In this document: in pieces, positions 11,437 to 23,740 of the stretch
How the letters are laid out: each line of letters opens with the position of its first letter
How positions within the stretch are numbered: the stretch's first letter is position 1
NCBI GenBank assembly: GCA_032173965.1
Contig: CM063289.1
Coordinates: 30,422,690 to 30,486,689 of the forward strand
Reading direction: 5' to 3'
From: Sitta carolinensis
Taxonomy: Eukaryota > Chordata > Aves > Passeriformes > Sittidae
DNA length: 64,000 bases
Notes under the pieces: generated by a model
Told to the model about the DNA's origin: nothing
Seen by the model: the letters and a program-made list of their open reading frames with translations, nothing else
The model's database searches: none
Translations under genes and position numbers: made by a program

Positions 11437-12545
11437 AGTCAGAGCTGTCCTGGCAGCCCTAAAATCAAAAAAAACCCCAAATCTGTCCTGGTATCCCTAC
11501 AATCAAAGCTGTCCTGGGATCCCTAAAATCAAAGCTGTCCTGAGATCCCTAAATAAAAAAAAAAAACAAAGATGTCCTGGTATCCCTATAATCAAAGCTG
11601 TCCTGGCAGCCCTAAAATCAAAGATGTCCTGGTATCCCCAAAATTAAATCTGTCCTGAGATCCCTAAAATCAAAGATGACCTGGGATCCCTAAAATCAAA
11701 TAAACCAAATCTGTCCTGGTATCCCTAAAATCAAAGATGTCCTGGCATCCCTAAAATCAAAATGTCCTGGCTATCCCTAAAATCAAATTGCCTGGTATCC
11801 CTAAATCAAGATTCCTGGCATCCCTAAAATCAAATCTGTCCTGGTATCCCTAAAATCAAAGATGTCCTGGCATCCCTAAAATCAAATCTGTCCTGGATCC
11901 CTAAAATCAAAGATGTCCTGGCATCCCTAAAATCAAATCTGTCTGGTATCCCTAAAATCAAATATCCTGCATCCCAAAATAAACTGTCCTGGATCCCTAA
12001 AATCAAGATACCTGGTTATCCCTAAAATCAAACTTTCCTGGATCCCTAAAATCAAATCTGTCTGGTTATCCCTAAAATCAAACTGTCCTGGTATCCCTAC
12101 AATCAAACTTCCTGGTATCCCTAAAATCAAATGTCCTGGATCCCTAAATCAAATCTGTCTGTATCCCCAAAATCAAATCTATCCCAGCTATCCCTACAAT
12201 CAAACCTCTCCTGGTATCCCTACAATCAAACCTCTCTGTTATCCCTAAAATCAAACCTCTCCTGGTATCCCTAAAATCAAATCTCTTGGGTTATCCCTAC
12301 AATCAAACCTCTCCTGGTATCCCTACAATCAAACCTCTCTGGGTATCCCTACAATCAAACCTCTCCTGGTATCCCTACAATCAAACCTCTCCTGGTATCC
12401 CTACAATCAAACCTCTCCTGGTATCCCTACAATCAAATCTCTTGGGTTATCCCTACAATCAAACCTCTCCTGGTATCCCTACAATCAAACCTCTCCTGGT
12501 ATCCCTACAATCCAGCCTCTCCTGGCATCCCCCAGGTCCAGCCTC
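11437..12545. repeat. 26-bp minisatellite, about 41 units
   Basis: Units read 'tcctggtatccctaaaatca' plus 'aatctg'. The middle third (11760-12170) is eroded by small deletions. The right third is more uniform ('ccctacaatcaaacctctc'), pointing to a recently homogenised block. The array ends in diverged units near 12500-12545. Confidence 0.94.
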
Positions 12546-13516
12546 TCCATTTTCCCATCCATTTTTCACGGGATTTTAACGGGTGACAGGCAAAGTGCAG
12601 CTGGCCTTGGCCTCGTGCTCCTCACAGGAAAATCTCCCCCAGTTCTGTCACAAGCCCGGGGGGGTGGAATTACATCCCAGGAAATTCCCAGCATTTCCCT
12701 CGGTGCAAATCAGTGAGTGGAAAGAAAAATCCAGGAGGTTTTGGGACCGATTTCTTGCCCTGCATTCTGTAGGATATAAATCTCCTTTGTGACATGAGAG
12801 CTGTTAGCACCAGGGGCTAAACCCCAGCAAATAAAGCAGTTAAAAGGTTCATTCTGCTCCTAAAAAAGGGCTCTGAGAATTCCCATTACTGTCATTCCGA
12901 GTTAAGTATGGAGGATGCACAGGAAAGGAAAAAAAAACAAACAAAAAACCATTTTTACCATGAAAATAAAATGATCAAATTTATATTTTAAAATACGTTT
13001 ATGTGAAAATGTATTTTTAAATATATTTATTTTAAAATGTGTTTTAAAGTATATTTATTTAAAAATAGATCCCCCTTTTAATTCTGAAGGGACTCAGTTA
13101 CATCAATAAAATTTTTACATTTATGTATATAAAGCATAAATTTTATATTTTATGTAAAATAAAATATTTTCCCAACGTTTCTTTCGTTAAAAGGTGAATT
13201 TAAAAAATATATTTATACCTAAATAAATAACTATAATTATGCAATATACATTAATGTAAATATAAACAGACATTTATAAATTCCTCATGTACGAGTAGAT
13301 AAATACATACATTTATTAATAAAAATGTGGACATATAAATCCATAAACACCCAAACCACACAGAAATTTAAATATGCAAATGAGCAAATACAGCATAATA
13401 TACCAAATCCAGGGATATTTCCATATGCAAACACACAAGAATAAATAAATATAGAAAATATAAATGGAGGTATTTCAACATGGGAACAAAACAAGTATAA
13501 ATTACTTAGATTTTGT
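12546..13516. other. Non-coding, AT-rich in its second half
   Basis: 12546-12940 is ordinary sequence. 12955-13500 is strongly AT-rich with TATTTAAA/TTTAAAATA motifs and no regular period. No exon seen. Confidence 0.5.
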
Positions 13517-14421
13517 TGTTTGCTTAATCCACAACAAGCAATCCCATCACACACAACCCTTTACCATCACCTCCAGCCCACCATGATGAAATTTATTAAT
13601 AGATTTAATAATAACTGATATTCCCAGATTATGGCAGGAACTGACCAACCCCAGCAGGTAGAACCTTATATTTTTAAGCTTCAAACTTGTTTTTCTGTTT
13701 TTCTGCAGTGGAGAATTCTTCTGACTTGGTAAAACCATGTTTTGTGTTTGATTGTGCTTTTGGAGATTTCTCTTTCCTTGGTACAAACTGCTTTTGTTTG
13801 TGACATATCCTTTGCTCCCAGCCATGAAATCTCTTCCCAGCCCATCCCAACCAGCTCAGCAATATCTTTATTTTCAGCCATCTTTTGTTCTTCTAGATCA
13901 AAACTTTTCTGTTTTTCTGCAGTGGAAAATTCTTCTGACTTGGTAAAACCATGTTTTCAGTTTCTCTCTGCTTTTGGAGATTTCTCTTTCCTTGGTACAA
14001 ACCTGCTTTTGTTTGTAGCCAACTCATCCTTTGCTCCCAGCCATGAAATCTCTTCCCAGCCCATCCCAACCAGCTCAGCAATATCTTTATTTTCAGCCAT
14101 CTTTTGTTCTTCTAAATCCAAACTTCTCTGTTTTTCTGCAGTGGAGAATTCTTCTCATTTAGTAAAACCATGTTTTCTGTTTCTCTCTGCTTTTGGAGAT
14201 TTCTCTTTCCTTGGTACAAACATTTTTGTTTGTAGCCAATTTATCCTTTGCCCTCAGCCATGAAATCTCTTCCCAGCCCATCCCAACCAGCTCAGCAATA
14301 TCTTTATTTTCAGATATCTTTTGTTCTTTTCTATCCAACCTTGCTCTCATTCCTGGAGCCCCTGCTGCTGAGCATTTATATTTCTAGAATCTCCCTGGTC
14401 CCCTGCCCTGCTGCCCAACAC
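13517..14421 (-). mobile_element. Dispersed repeat family A, copy 1, three internal units
   Basis: This is the reverse complement of the elements at 31379-31978 and 61005-61842. Three internal tandem units start at 'ctgtttttctgcagtgg' (13695, 13909 and 14128), giving periods of 214 and 219 bp. The outer parts are shared too: 'accaaccccagcaggta' on one side and 'ctggagcccctgctgctgag' on the other. A 173-codon frame (13742-14263, +) runs through the units, and a related 160-codon frame exists in copy 3. I recognise no protein family. The class is unknown, and the minus-strand TATAAATGCTC may be incidental. Confidence 0.75.
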
Positions 14422-14504
14422 AGGTGGGAAGTTCTGCAGCTCCAGGGAAGGTGGGAAGGGTGGGACTGGGTGGGGTTTGAGGGCCTTCCTAAGGGAACCC
14501 GTCT

Positions 14505-15015
14505 GGGATCCTGGGATTCTGGGATCCTGGGATCCTGGGATACTGGGATTCTGGGATCTTGTGAGCCTGGGATTTGGGATTCTGAGATCATGGGATTCTG
14601 GGATTTGGGATTCTGAGATCATGGGATTCTGGGATTCCAGGATTCTGGGATTCCAGGATTCTGGGATTCTGTGATCTTGTGAGCCTGGGATCCTGGAATT
14701 CTGGGATTTTGGGTTTCTGGAATCTTCCTGGAATCACCCTGGGATCCTGTGATCCTGTGATCCTGGGATTTGGGATCCTGTGAGCCTTGGATTCTGGGAT
14801 CCAGGGATCCAAGGAGTCTGGGATTATGTGATCCTGTGATCCTGTGATCTTGTGATGCTGTGATGCTGTGATCCTGGGATTTGTGATCCTGGGATTCTGT
14901 GATCTTGTGATCCTGTGATTCTGTGATCTTGTGATGCTGTGATGCTGTGATCCTGGGATTCTGGGATCCTGGGATTTGTGATCCTGGGATTCTGGGATCC
15001 TGGGATTCTGGGATC
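14505..15015. repeat. 8-bp repeat GGGATYCT
   Basis: About 60 imperfect units of GGGATTCT / GGGATCCT / GTGATCCT. Blocks of GGGAT-type and GTGAT-type units alternate, and BamHI-like GGATCC sites appear only sporadically. Confidence 0.93.
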
Positions 15016-15129
15016 CATTTTTTTGGAGAGTGGAGAGTGGCAGGAGCAGGGCACTGAGCAGGGAATGTTGGAGGTGGCAGCCCCTGGTGCTCAGGGACCC
15101 AGGTGGAGGGGAGGATCCCTGAGGAAAAT

Positions 15130-15690
15130 ATTCAACCTGAAGGAAAGTGGAATCATCACAGAATCCTGGAATGGCTTGGGCTGGGAGGGAACTCAAACTG
15201 AAGGAAAGTGGAATCATCACAGAATCCTGGAATGGCTTGGGTTGGGAGGGAACTCAAACTGAGGGACAGTGGAATCATCACAGAATCCTGGAATGGCTTG
15301 GGTTGGGAGGGAACTCAAACTGAGGGAAAGTGGAATCATCACAGAATCCTGGAATGGCTTGGGCTGGGAGGGAACTCAAACTGAAGGAAAGTGGAATCAT
15401 CACAGAATCCTGGAATGGCTTGGGCTGGGAGGGAACTCAAACTGAAGGAAAGTGGAATCATCACAGAATCCTGGAATGGCTTGGGTTGGGAGGGAACTCA
15501 AACTGAGGGAAAGTGGAATCATCACAGAATCCTGGAATGGCTTGGGCTGGGAGGGAACTCAAACTGAGGGACAGTGGAATCATCACAGAATCCTGGAATG
15601 GCTTGGGTTGGGAGGAACTCAAACTGAGGGACAGTGGAATCATCACAGAATCCTGGAATGGCTTGGGCTGGGAGGGAACTCAAATCCCAT
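15130..15690. repeat. 61-bp minisatellite derived from the CR1 3' end
   Basis: About nine units of 61 bp (first two anchors at 15142 and 15203). Each contains 'cacagaatcctggaatggct' followed by 'tgggttgggagggaactcaa', which is the antisense CR1 3' terminus, plus a linker 'actgagggaaagtggaatca'. The array runs directly into a longer antisense CR1 fragment, so the unit was most likely copied from that insertion's own end. Confidence 0.93.
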
Positions 15691-15905
15691 CCCACCCCTG
15701 TCCTGGCAGGGACACCTCCCCCTGCCCCAGGTGCTCCAGCCTGGCTTGGGCATTTCCAGGGCTGGCTCAGGAATTCTGCCTGCTGCTGGATTGACCCAGG
15801 AAAGAGGCACAGAGGAATTAAATCCTGCAGCTGGGACAGGACTCCAGACCCCGTGCCCAGCACAGGGTGGGCACTGGGTGGGGGTTGAGGTCCCTCCCAA
15901 AATCC
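15691..15905 (-). mobile_element. CR1 3'-region fragment next to its own minisatellite
   Basis: This continues from the last 61-bp unit with 'aaatcccatcccacccctg', 'caggtgctccagcctggctt' and 'gggcatttccagggctgg', the antisense order of the CR1 3' region. Confidence 0.7.
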
Positions 15906-17506
15906 CAACATCCTCTTGACAGAAAACTCCAAACTAACAGGAAAACCCTCTCTTAAAATTCCTTTTAGGAGAGACACCACGATGTAATTAAAACGCTCCG
16001 AGTGTAATTGCATTTACACATTTCAAGCGTGGCATTAATGGGATTTTAATTGGGATGTAGCCAGTGCCTCTCCCAGGAGCAGAGATCCTGGTTTTCCCTG
16101 GCTGCAGGCAGGGGAATTCTGCAGGGAGGATGCAGAGGGAGGCCCTGTGTTTATTTAAGGTGCTCTTCCCCCAGTTTTTAACAGCTTTTGGTCACTCCTG
16201 GATGGACACCCAGGGACTGATTCCCAAACTGGAATCTCCACCCAGAAAAGCCACGTTTAGTTCTCCTGAAAGACATTCCTAGGTGCAAGTTGGGTAATTA
16301 GGAATTAATCACCCTGCCTCCAGCGAGGAGAATGGGGTTGGTTTGTTGTTTTTTTTTATTTTATTTTTACACAGAAAAAAAGCAAACTTTAAAGGTTTTA
16401 TTCCAGAGAGCAATCTGCAAGATTGATAGCCTGAGGTGACTCGTTTGCCTTAGAAATAACGGGATGGGAAATGCCCTGGGAGTCAGACATCGTTTCACCC
16501 CAAAACACAAACCTCTGCCTGGCATTTCCCAATCCCAGCTCACCCCGAGCTGGTTTTAAACCCTCAGAATCAGAATTATCATTTCCAATTGTTGGAGCTA
16601 CCACGGAGCTATTCCAGTGCCTTGCTGGGGCTGAAAGCATGGAATTGTTGAGGCTGGAAAAGATGCTCGAGCACTGCCCAGGTGCCCTAAAGTCTGCACA
16701 TTCCCCCGAGTTTTGGGTGGTCCTGCTGGAAATGAAGTGGGATTTGGCTTTTCCAGTAGGTTGTGTTTGATCCAGCAGGAAATCCACGATATTCCAGAGC
16801 CCTTTGCTCCAGAGGGCAGCTGTGCCCAAGCTGGTTTTCCAGAAGAGGAGGCAGGGTGGGGAAGAGGGAAAGGGCACTGCTGAGAGCAGGAGGAAGGGAT
16901 GGGAATATTCCAAGGGGGATGTGTGGCAGTCAGATCCTCCCCTGGACTGGGGAGCTGCAGTTCCTGGGGCACGAACACAAATCCAGGCTCTCCCCCAGGA
17001 AGGTTTGGGAAGTGCTCTGGAGAATGAGGACAACAATGAGGTGTGAGCTCCTGGCAGATCCTTCGGGCTCAGGGTGGGAATTCAGCCGGGAATATCCCTT
17101 CCCTTGAGGCCCTTTGGTCCTTAAAGGTGATTTTATCCTTTGCTGGGATTTTGGCTCGGGCTGTTCCGTGCTGGATCCATCCACAGGCACCAGGCTGGCC
17201 TTGGATCCCTCCCTGCACTCCAGCTCTGGGGGAGCAAGGATTTGCAGAGTGTGAGCAACACTTCCAGAAAGTGGGGGGAAAAATGAGCAAAAAGAGCTCC
17301 CCAATTATTAGGAATGAGTTAAGTAAGGAATCCTTGGTCACGGCAGGACAGGACCCTGCCACGCTCAGAGCTCTGCTGCAATTCCTGTTGCTCCAGAGAA
17401 TCCCTGCAGCCAGGCTCCTGGGGAAAAACCAGCTGCTCTGCCCTGCTGACATTCCGAAAGTTTCATCAAAGACAATTTTATTTTATTTTTTTTTTTAATT
17501 GGTATT
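15906..17506. other. Non-coding, nothing recognised
   Basis: Unique-looking sequence of ordinary composition. Open frames up to about 210 codons occur on both strands (for example 16398-17036, -), but they overlap each other in several frames and none resembles a known protein. T-runs lie at about 16350-16365 and 17475-17497. Confidence 0.5.
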
Positions 17507-18040
17507 CAGCCAAGGGCACGCCCTAGCTCAGAAAACACTTCTTTAAATTCACCAACATGTTGGCATGTTGTAGCCCCTCATGCAATATTCAGGAATATCC
17601 CTCGGAGTTCCCCCAGCCCGTAAATTTCTTTATTTCTTAAATTAAATAAAATAATTTAAATTAAATAATTTCTTAAAATTGAATACAATTAAATTAAACT
17701 TAAATTTACTCCTCCTTGTGGCTCAATTCTGTCACAGGTCCTCTGATAACGGAGGACCAATAAATTTGAAGATCAATAAATGAATTTATTGTTGATATAA
17801 AAATGTTATTTTTACATATAAATAAATTTATTTCCTTGCCATTCTCTGAGTTAGCTACAAAAGCCTTTTTACATCACCACGCTACAGCCCAAGAAAAATA
17901 TATTTATCACACTGCTATTTCTAAGTTTTGTTGATAGCAGAAATAAGAGAAACTATATTCATGCAGCAACATTAGACATTGAGCATTTATTTTGGTATTT
18001 GTCTAATATTGAAAAGCCAATCATATAATACTTTAGTAAA
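17507..18040 (+). mobile_element. Dispersed repeat family B, copy 2
   Basis: This matches 21577-22095 in order: 'gctcagaaaacacttcttta', 'catgcaatattcaggaatat', 'ctcctccttgtggctc', 'acgctacagcccaagaaa', 'ctgctatttctaagttttgt' and 'gaaaagccaat'. AT-rich microsatellite has expanded inside and beyond it. It is an old repeat, perhaps an LTR, with no coding content. Confidence 0.6.
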
Positions 18041-18545
18041 TATACTGTGCTTATAGTATATAGCTACTATATTTATAATATATAATTTATATATTATATA
18101 GTATAATTTATGGTATATATTATACAGTATATATATGATATACTATAATATAAATATAGTGTGTATAAAATAACTTATAGTATATATACTATATTATAGT
18201 ATATATTTATATAGTATATATATTATATACTATATAAATATAGTATATAAAATATATAATATATTAAATATCTATAATATATAATATATATATATGTAAC
18301 ACAATATAAATACATTATATATATTATATATAACACATATATAAATACATTATATATATTATAGATATTACATATATTATTTTTATATATACACATTATA
18401 CATATTACATATACATATACATATATATAAAAATAAATACAAATATAATGTATAGTGTCTCTATTACATAGTATATCTATTATATATAATATTATATATA
18501 ATATTATATTTATATACTAGATAGTATAATTTATGTTATAACACT
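18041..18545. repeat. AT-rich (TATA)n-type low-complexity block
   Basis: About 500 bp of nearly pure A/T with recurring 'atatataatatatt' and 'tatagtatatat'. It is rich in self-complementary stretches and could extrude cruciforms. No gene. Confidence 0.9.
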
Positions 18546-18711
18546 TTTGCAGCAGAAAACATTCCCTGAGTTCTTTGGGAGTCCCCAGGGATGTGGGACC
18601 TGGAAGTGATCCCTGCTCAGAGCCCGCCCTGTGCCTGGCCCCTAAAGGAGAAAGGGAATTTAAAAATTCCCTCTGGAAAGGAAAGGTCTTGCCTTTGGCC
18701 CTTTGGGATAT

Positions 18712-19566
18712 CTTTGGAATGTCATCTTTGGAATGTCTTTGGAATATCTTTGGAATATCATCTTTGGAGTGTCTTTGGAGTGTCTTTGGAATATCTTTGG
18801 GCTGTCTTTGGGCTGTCTTTGGAGTGTCTTTGGAATATCATCTTTGGAATGTCTTTGGAATGTCTTTGGGCTGTCTTTGGAATGTCTTTGGAATGTCTTT
18901 GGTCTGTCTTTGGAATGTCTTTGGAATGTCTTTGGAATATCTTTGGGCTCTCTTTGGTCTGTCTTTGGAGTGTCTTTGGACTGTCTTTGGACTGTCTTTG
19001 GACTGTCTTTGGAATATCATCTTTGGACTGTCTTTGGAATGTCTTAGGGCTGTCTTTGGACTGTCTTTGGAATGTCTTTGGAATGTCTTTGGAATGTCTT
19101 TGGACTGTCTTTGGACTGTCTTTGGAATATCTTTGGGCTGTCTTTGGAATGTCTTTGGGCTGTCTTTGGAATGTCTTTGGAGTGTGTTTGGACTGTCTTT
19201 GGACTGTCTTTGGAATGTCTTTGGACTGTCTTTGGAATGTCTTTGGAATGTCTTTGGAATGTCTTTGGAATGTCTTTGGGCTGTCTTTGGACTGTCTTTG
19301 GAATATCTTTGGGCTGTCTTTGGGCTGTCTTTGGAATATCTTTGGGCTGTCTTTGGGCTGTCTTTGGAATATCTTTGGGCTGTCTTTGGAATGTCTTTGG
19401 AATGTCTTTGGAATGTCTTTGGGCTGGCTTTGGAATATCTTTGGGCTGTCTTTGGGCTGTCTTTGGAATATCTTTGGGCTGTCTTTGGGCTGTCTTTGGA
19501 ATATCTTTGGGCTGTCTTTGGAATATCTTTGGAATGTCTTTGGAATATCTTTGGGCTGTCTTTTCC
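18712..19566. repeat. 11-bp minisatellite, about 77 units
   Basis: Units are CTTTGGAATGT and CTTTGGGCTGT, with CTTTGGACTGT and CTTTGGAATAT variants. Because 11 is not a multiple of three and the unit has no stop in any phase, long frames are open in several phases on both strands, up to 396 codons on + (18575-19765) and 305 codons on - (18758-19675). These are not genes. Confidence 0.96.
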
Positions 19567-19778
19567 CGGGGAATCCGTGTTCTGTGTCGGCAGGGTGGCA
19601 CTGCAGGCGCCTGGGGCTCTGAGCAGGAAGCTTTTCCTTAGGGTGCCCTTGGGAAGGTGCTCTCCCAGCAGGCACTTTGGGGTGTCCAGGGCATGGATTT
19701 CACCTCAGCACAGGGGAAAATTCCAAAGTTTTTCAGTGGAAATCGGTGAAGCCTTTATGGGTTAACGAGGCGCTGGGC

Positions 19779-20018
19779 AAGAGAGAAAATAAAATAAAAT
19801 AAAATAAAATTAAATTAATTAAAATAAAATAAAATAAAATAAAAATAAAATAAATAAAATAAAATAAAATAAAATAAAATAAAATAAAATAAAATAAATG
19901 AAATAAAATGAAATAAAATGAAAAAAATAAAATAAAATAAAATAAAATAAAATGAAATAAAATAAAATTAAAATAAAATAAAATAAATAAAATAAAATAA
20001 AATAAAATAAAATAAATA
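19779..20018. repeat. Pentanucleotide (AAAAT)n microsatellite
   Basis: About 240 bp of AAAAT units with occasional AAAT and AAATG interruptions. Confidence 0.96.
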
Positions 20019-20286
20019 TTCCTCAGGCCACGTTTAGTGATATTTATAAGCAAGAACTCGGGGTTTTATGTCTAAATACAGCTGCTCCCTGCACTCCTCG
20101 GTCACTAAACCCACCCTTAGTGGACAATTTGATGGTGCTGCTTGCCTGGTTTATCCCTTTCCTCATAAAAACTCCAGGAAAAGCTGGAGCTGCTGTCCAG
20201 GGTTCCTCGGGTGAGGCTGAATTCCTGCTGCTCCCCTCTGCTTCAGACAGCAGCAGCCAGAATTAAAGAACCAAACAGGCTTTGCC

Positions 20287-20980
20287 AGGATATCCACACA
20301 CTTTTAATTGTTTATAAGTTGGCTGCGTGAAGCCTTTGATTGATTTTTTATTTTCCCTAAGATTGGTTCTGGATAATTTGTTCAGTTGTTGATTTGTGTT
20401 GGGGTTTTTTGTTTTGTGGTTTTGTTTTTTTTTTTTTTTAATTTGGAATTTTTACAGCTGAAGAGGAAGGAAAATCCACTTTTTGTTATCAGTTATTAAG
20501 GGGCCACATTGTGCTGATAAAAATGGATAAAATCGGAATATCCACATATTTTAATTGTTTATAAGTTGGCTGCGTGAAGCCTTTGGTTGATTTTATTTTT
20601 TGGGATTGGTTCTGGATAATTTGTTCGGTTGTTGATTTGTGTTGGGATTTTTTTTTTTTTTAAGTTTGGAGTTTTTATAGCTGAATACCAAGGAGATATC
20701 ACTTTTTGTTATCAGGCATTAATTTGCCACGTTGTGCTGATAAAAATGGATAAAATCGGGATATCCACACACTTATAATTGTTTATAAATTGGCTGCGTG
20801 AAGCCTTTGATTGATTTTACTTTTTGGGATTGGTGCTGGATAATTTGTTCAGTTGTTGATTTGTGCTGGCGTTTATTTGAAGTTTGGAATTCCCACAGCT
20901 GAAAAGCAGGGAAAAACCACTTTTCGTTATCAGGCATTAAGGGACCACATTGTGCTGCTAAAACCGGATAAAAATCAGAG
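20287..20980. repeat. Three tandem copies of a ~225-bp unit
   Basis: Copies begin near 20287, 20533 and 20757, each with an 'atatccaca' start, then 'ttggctgcgtgaagcctttg', 'ggataatttgttc' and an end at 'aaaatggataaaatcgg' (diverged in the last copy). The first copy is longer because of a T-run. The unit matches nothing I know and looks like a local multi-hundred-base duplication rather than a microsatellite. Confidence 0.9.
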
Positions 20981-21576
20981 TTGGGAGGGCAATTTATTCC
21001 GGGCACTCCTCCCTTGCAGTGCTGATTTCCCAGCCATTCCCAGCCCCCTGGAAGGCGATTTTTGGGACACTGAGCAGCACAATGCCAGAGCTCCCGGGCT
21101 GATTTCCCAAATGCTTTCCAGTAGCATTGTGCCCGGCCCTATAAATATTATTTAAAAGCTTTTTCCGAGAGCGCTCCTGCCCCGGGGGTGCTGCACAAAG
21201 CCCCAGTGTTCTGCGGGATGATGCGGGCAGGGCTTTTAGAGAGCTCTGCTTCCCTCGCTGCCTTTCTGCTGCGGCTCTGAATAAATAAAACCCTGGCTGA
21301 AATGCGCTTTTTCCTGGGCTTCTGCCCTGTCCTGGCTCTGCCCGAGCTCTGCCTCGGGCAGCTGAGGCTCAGATGGGCAGGAGTCCTTGTGGGGTGAGCT
21401 CTGGCTGGGGGAATTTCTGCCTTTTCCCTCTCGGATCTGTGAGAAACGAGCTCGGCTTTCCCGGTGAAATTCCCGAAGTTTAAGCAAAGGCAATAAAGGG
21501 GAGTTTTTACAGCCAGGCGTTTGGCATTTGCCCCTTGTTGGTCTGAGACCAAAGGGGAATTTGTTTTAAAGGAAAG
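20981..21576. other. GC-richer unique stretch, nothing recognised
   Basis: Contains several CpGs and overlapping frames on the minus strand (21148-21582), but no recognisable protein and no clear splice sites. A regulatory or old repeat origin cannot be excluded. Confidence 0.4.
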
Positions 21577-22095
21577 AAGCACCCCCTAACTCAGAAAAAA
21601 AACTTCTTTAAGTGCGACATGTTGCATATTCATAGATCTCATGCAATATTCCAAAATATTCCTCTGAGTTCCCCCAACCTGCCCTCATTCCATCCCGTAA
21701 ATCAACATTTTTTTTTAATTTCTTCTTGTGGCTCCTTTCTGTCGAACACTCTGATAATGGATGATCAATAAATTCCTTCCCTGGGGTGTCCCTCTCCACC
21801 ACCTTCATCCAGCCAGGATAATCCAAGAATATGAACAATTTCCTGATTATCTTTTACCATTCTCTGACTCAGTGACACGAACAACAGCTTTTCCTTTTTT
21901 ACATCCCCATGCCATAGCCCAAGAAAAAAAAAAAAAAAAAAAATTTATCCCACTGCTATTTCCAAGTTTTGTTAACAGCAGAAATAAACTCTATCCGTGC
22001 AGCGAAGTTTTCCAGCATTATACATACAGCATGCATTTCAAGATTTGTGAAAAGCCAATAATAAAACCTGTGCTTGTGACAGATCCAGCAGCTTG
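21577..22095 (+). mobile_element. Dispersed repeat family B, copy 3
   Basis: Landmarks parallel 17507-18040: 'aactcagaaa', 'catgcaatattccaaaatat', 'cttcttgtggctcctttctg', 'ccatagcccaagaaa', 'ctgctatttccaagttttgt' and 'tttgtgaaaagccaataata'. An A-run (21925-21943) sits where copy 2 has 'aaaaatatatt'. Divergence is substantial, so the element is old. Confidence 0.6.
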
Positions 22096-23269
22096 CCCCC
22101 TTCCCAATCCCTGCTTTTCCCCTCGTGCCCGTGGCAGAATCCTCTCCCTGGGGAAAGGGCAGGAGGCAAAACCTGAGCATCCTCCTCCCAGCAGAGCTCT
22201 GGTTGCCTGGAAACTACAGCTGAGCCAACTGGAATTTCAGCTCCAAGGGAAATTCTGGAGGGGGGAAGTGGTTCTTTCTTTTCTTCCCCCTTCTTTTAGG
22301 ATGCAGCAAAGGCTGCAGAATTCCTCCCCAAATGCCCAGAAGTGGCAGCTGGGTGCCCTCTGATGCTGCTGCTGGATGCAGAGGAATGGGGAGGATACAG
22401 AAATGTTTAAATTTTTTTTTGCATGAGGAGGGGTTTTGGGTGTTCTGCCCTAGAAAGGACAGAATGGATTTTTTCAATGGATTTTCTGGAGCCGACTGCA
22501 AACTTTGACCCCTCCCACTTGGGAACCGAAACTCCCAGAGGAAAAGATTCGTATGGCAAGCTGTGGGTTTTTTTGGGAAGTATTGTCCTCACTTCAAAAC
22601 TCCGCGCCTGGGAAGTTTTAGGGGATTCCAGTTGTTTCTCCAAGCCTGGCTTTGGGGTTTTCTGTTCACCCTGGTTTAAGATTTTTCTTTTAAGATTGTT
22701 TTATTTCAGCTGGGGGGCACTGCCTGTGGTTCCCTGGGGTTTAGTGTGTAAAATTTGGGGCATTCCCAGCCAGCTGCTGGAGAGAACAGGAGGAAAAGTG
22801 CTGGAGCTGTGGCTGGGAGGGCTCCTCTGTCCCTGCCTTCCCAGGGCTAGAAATGAGAAGCTTGACTCAGCCAGTAGATCCAGCAGGAATCCAGTTTATG
22901 AATATGGTAAAATATCAGTTTATTAATATGGTAAAATATGGGTTTATTAATATGGTCAAACTCACCAGCACCTGTAGGGTGAGTACTGCTGGGATTGACT
23001 CTGCCACAGATCCAGCATTAATCCAGTTTATGAATATGGTAAATATTGCAAACAGTGCTGGGTGCAGTGGAGAAGTTTCCCTCTCTGACTGCACACTGAC
23101 TGCTGGGCTGGCTGGTGTTTGTGGAGAAATTATCCCACTGCAGCAGTTGGCTATTGAAAAATGTCTGTGTCACAATTCTATACTTTCTATATTTTCACAA
23201 TTCTATATTTTTATATTCTATATCCAGCCTCTATTGTGATATATCCTAGGATCTATATCCAGATTGGGG
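22096..23269. other. Non-coding with a small local duplication
   Basis: Mostly unique. Near 22880-23050 'atccagtttatgaatatggt' occurs twice about 135 bp apart, with further 'tttattaatatggt' copies between. This may be part of an old element. No exon recognised. Confidence 0.45.
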
Positions 23270-23740
23270 GGGTCAAACTCCTTTCTTCAGGATGTTCTCA
23301 CTGCTTTGTTAGGAGCCTGAGATAAATCCAATCCCTCTTCTTGTTTATTCTAAGCTACAGTTTAAAAAAAATCCTTAATACAGAGCATTATTCTAAAGTT
23401 ATAATTCAAAGGTTCTCAGTACAAAGCCTAGGGCTTTATCCAAAAGCAACATCCTAAAGTTATAATTCAACTTATATTTGAATTGTCCCTGCAAAACAAC
23501 TTAAGACTCATAACAGTTAATTGTGAACAGAGCATTGGTCCAAAGGCCTTTCTTCATGTTTTGTTTTATTCACTTATATAATTTATCTTTATCATGGTAG
23601 TGATCCACACATTCCACAATTCTAATTACACAGTTTATTTACCTGACACAAAACACCCCTTGTATTTCACCCTGGGCATCCCAGGGCATCCCAGGGACAC
23701 CCTCCTGTCAGTACAGGGTTAAAATGTTTATAAAATCATG
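23270..23740. mobile_element. Possible old LTR-like repeat
   Basis: AT-leaning segment with an internal duplication ('taaagttataattcaa' at about 23395 and 23455) and TTTATT motifs that would read AATAAA on the minus strand. There is no second copy in the window to define its ends, so this is a weak call. Confidence 0.25.

Noticed and set aside
18041..18545. TATA-rich block as a promoter
   Set aside because: It is 500 bp of low-complexity AT sequence with no adjacent gene or initiator context.
18575..19765. 396-codon + frame and 305-codon - frame, Leu/Trp/Phe or Lys/Gln/Pro-rich
   Set aside because: They lie on an 11-bp tandem repeat that has no stop in any phase, so several frames on both strands are open at once.
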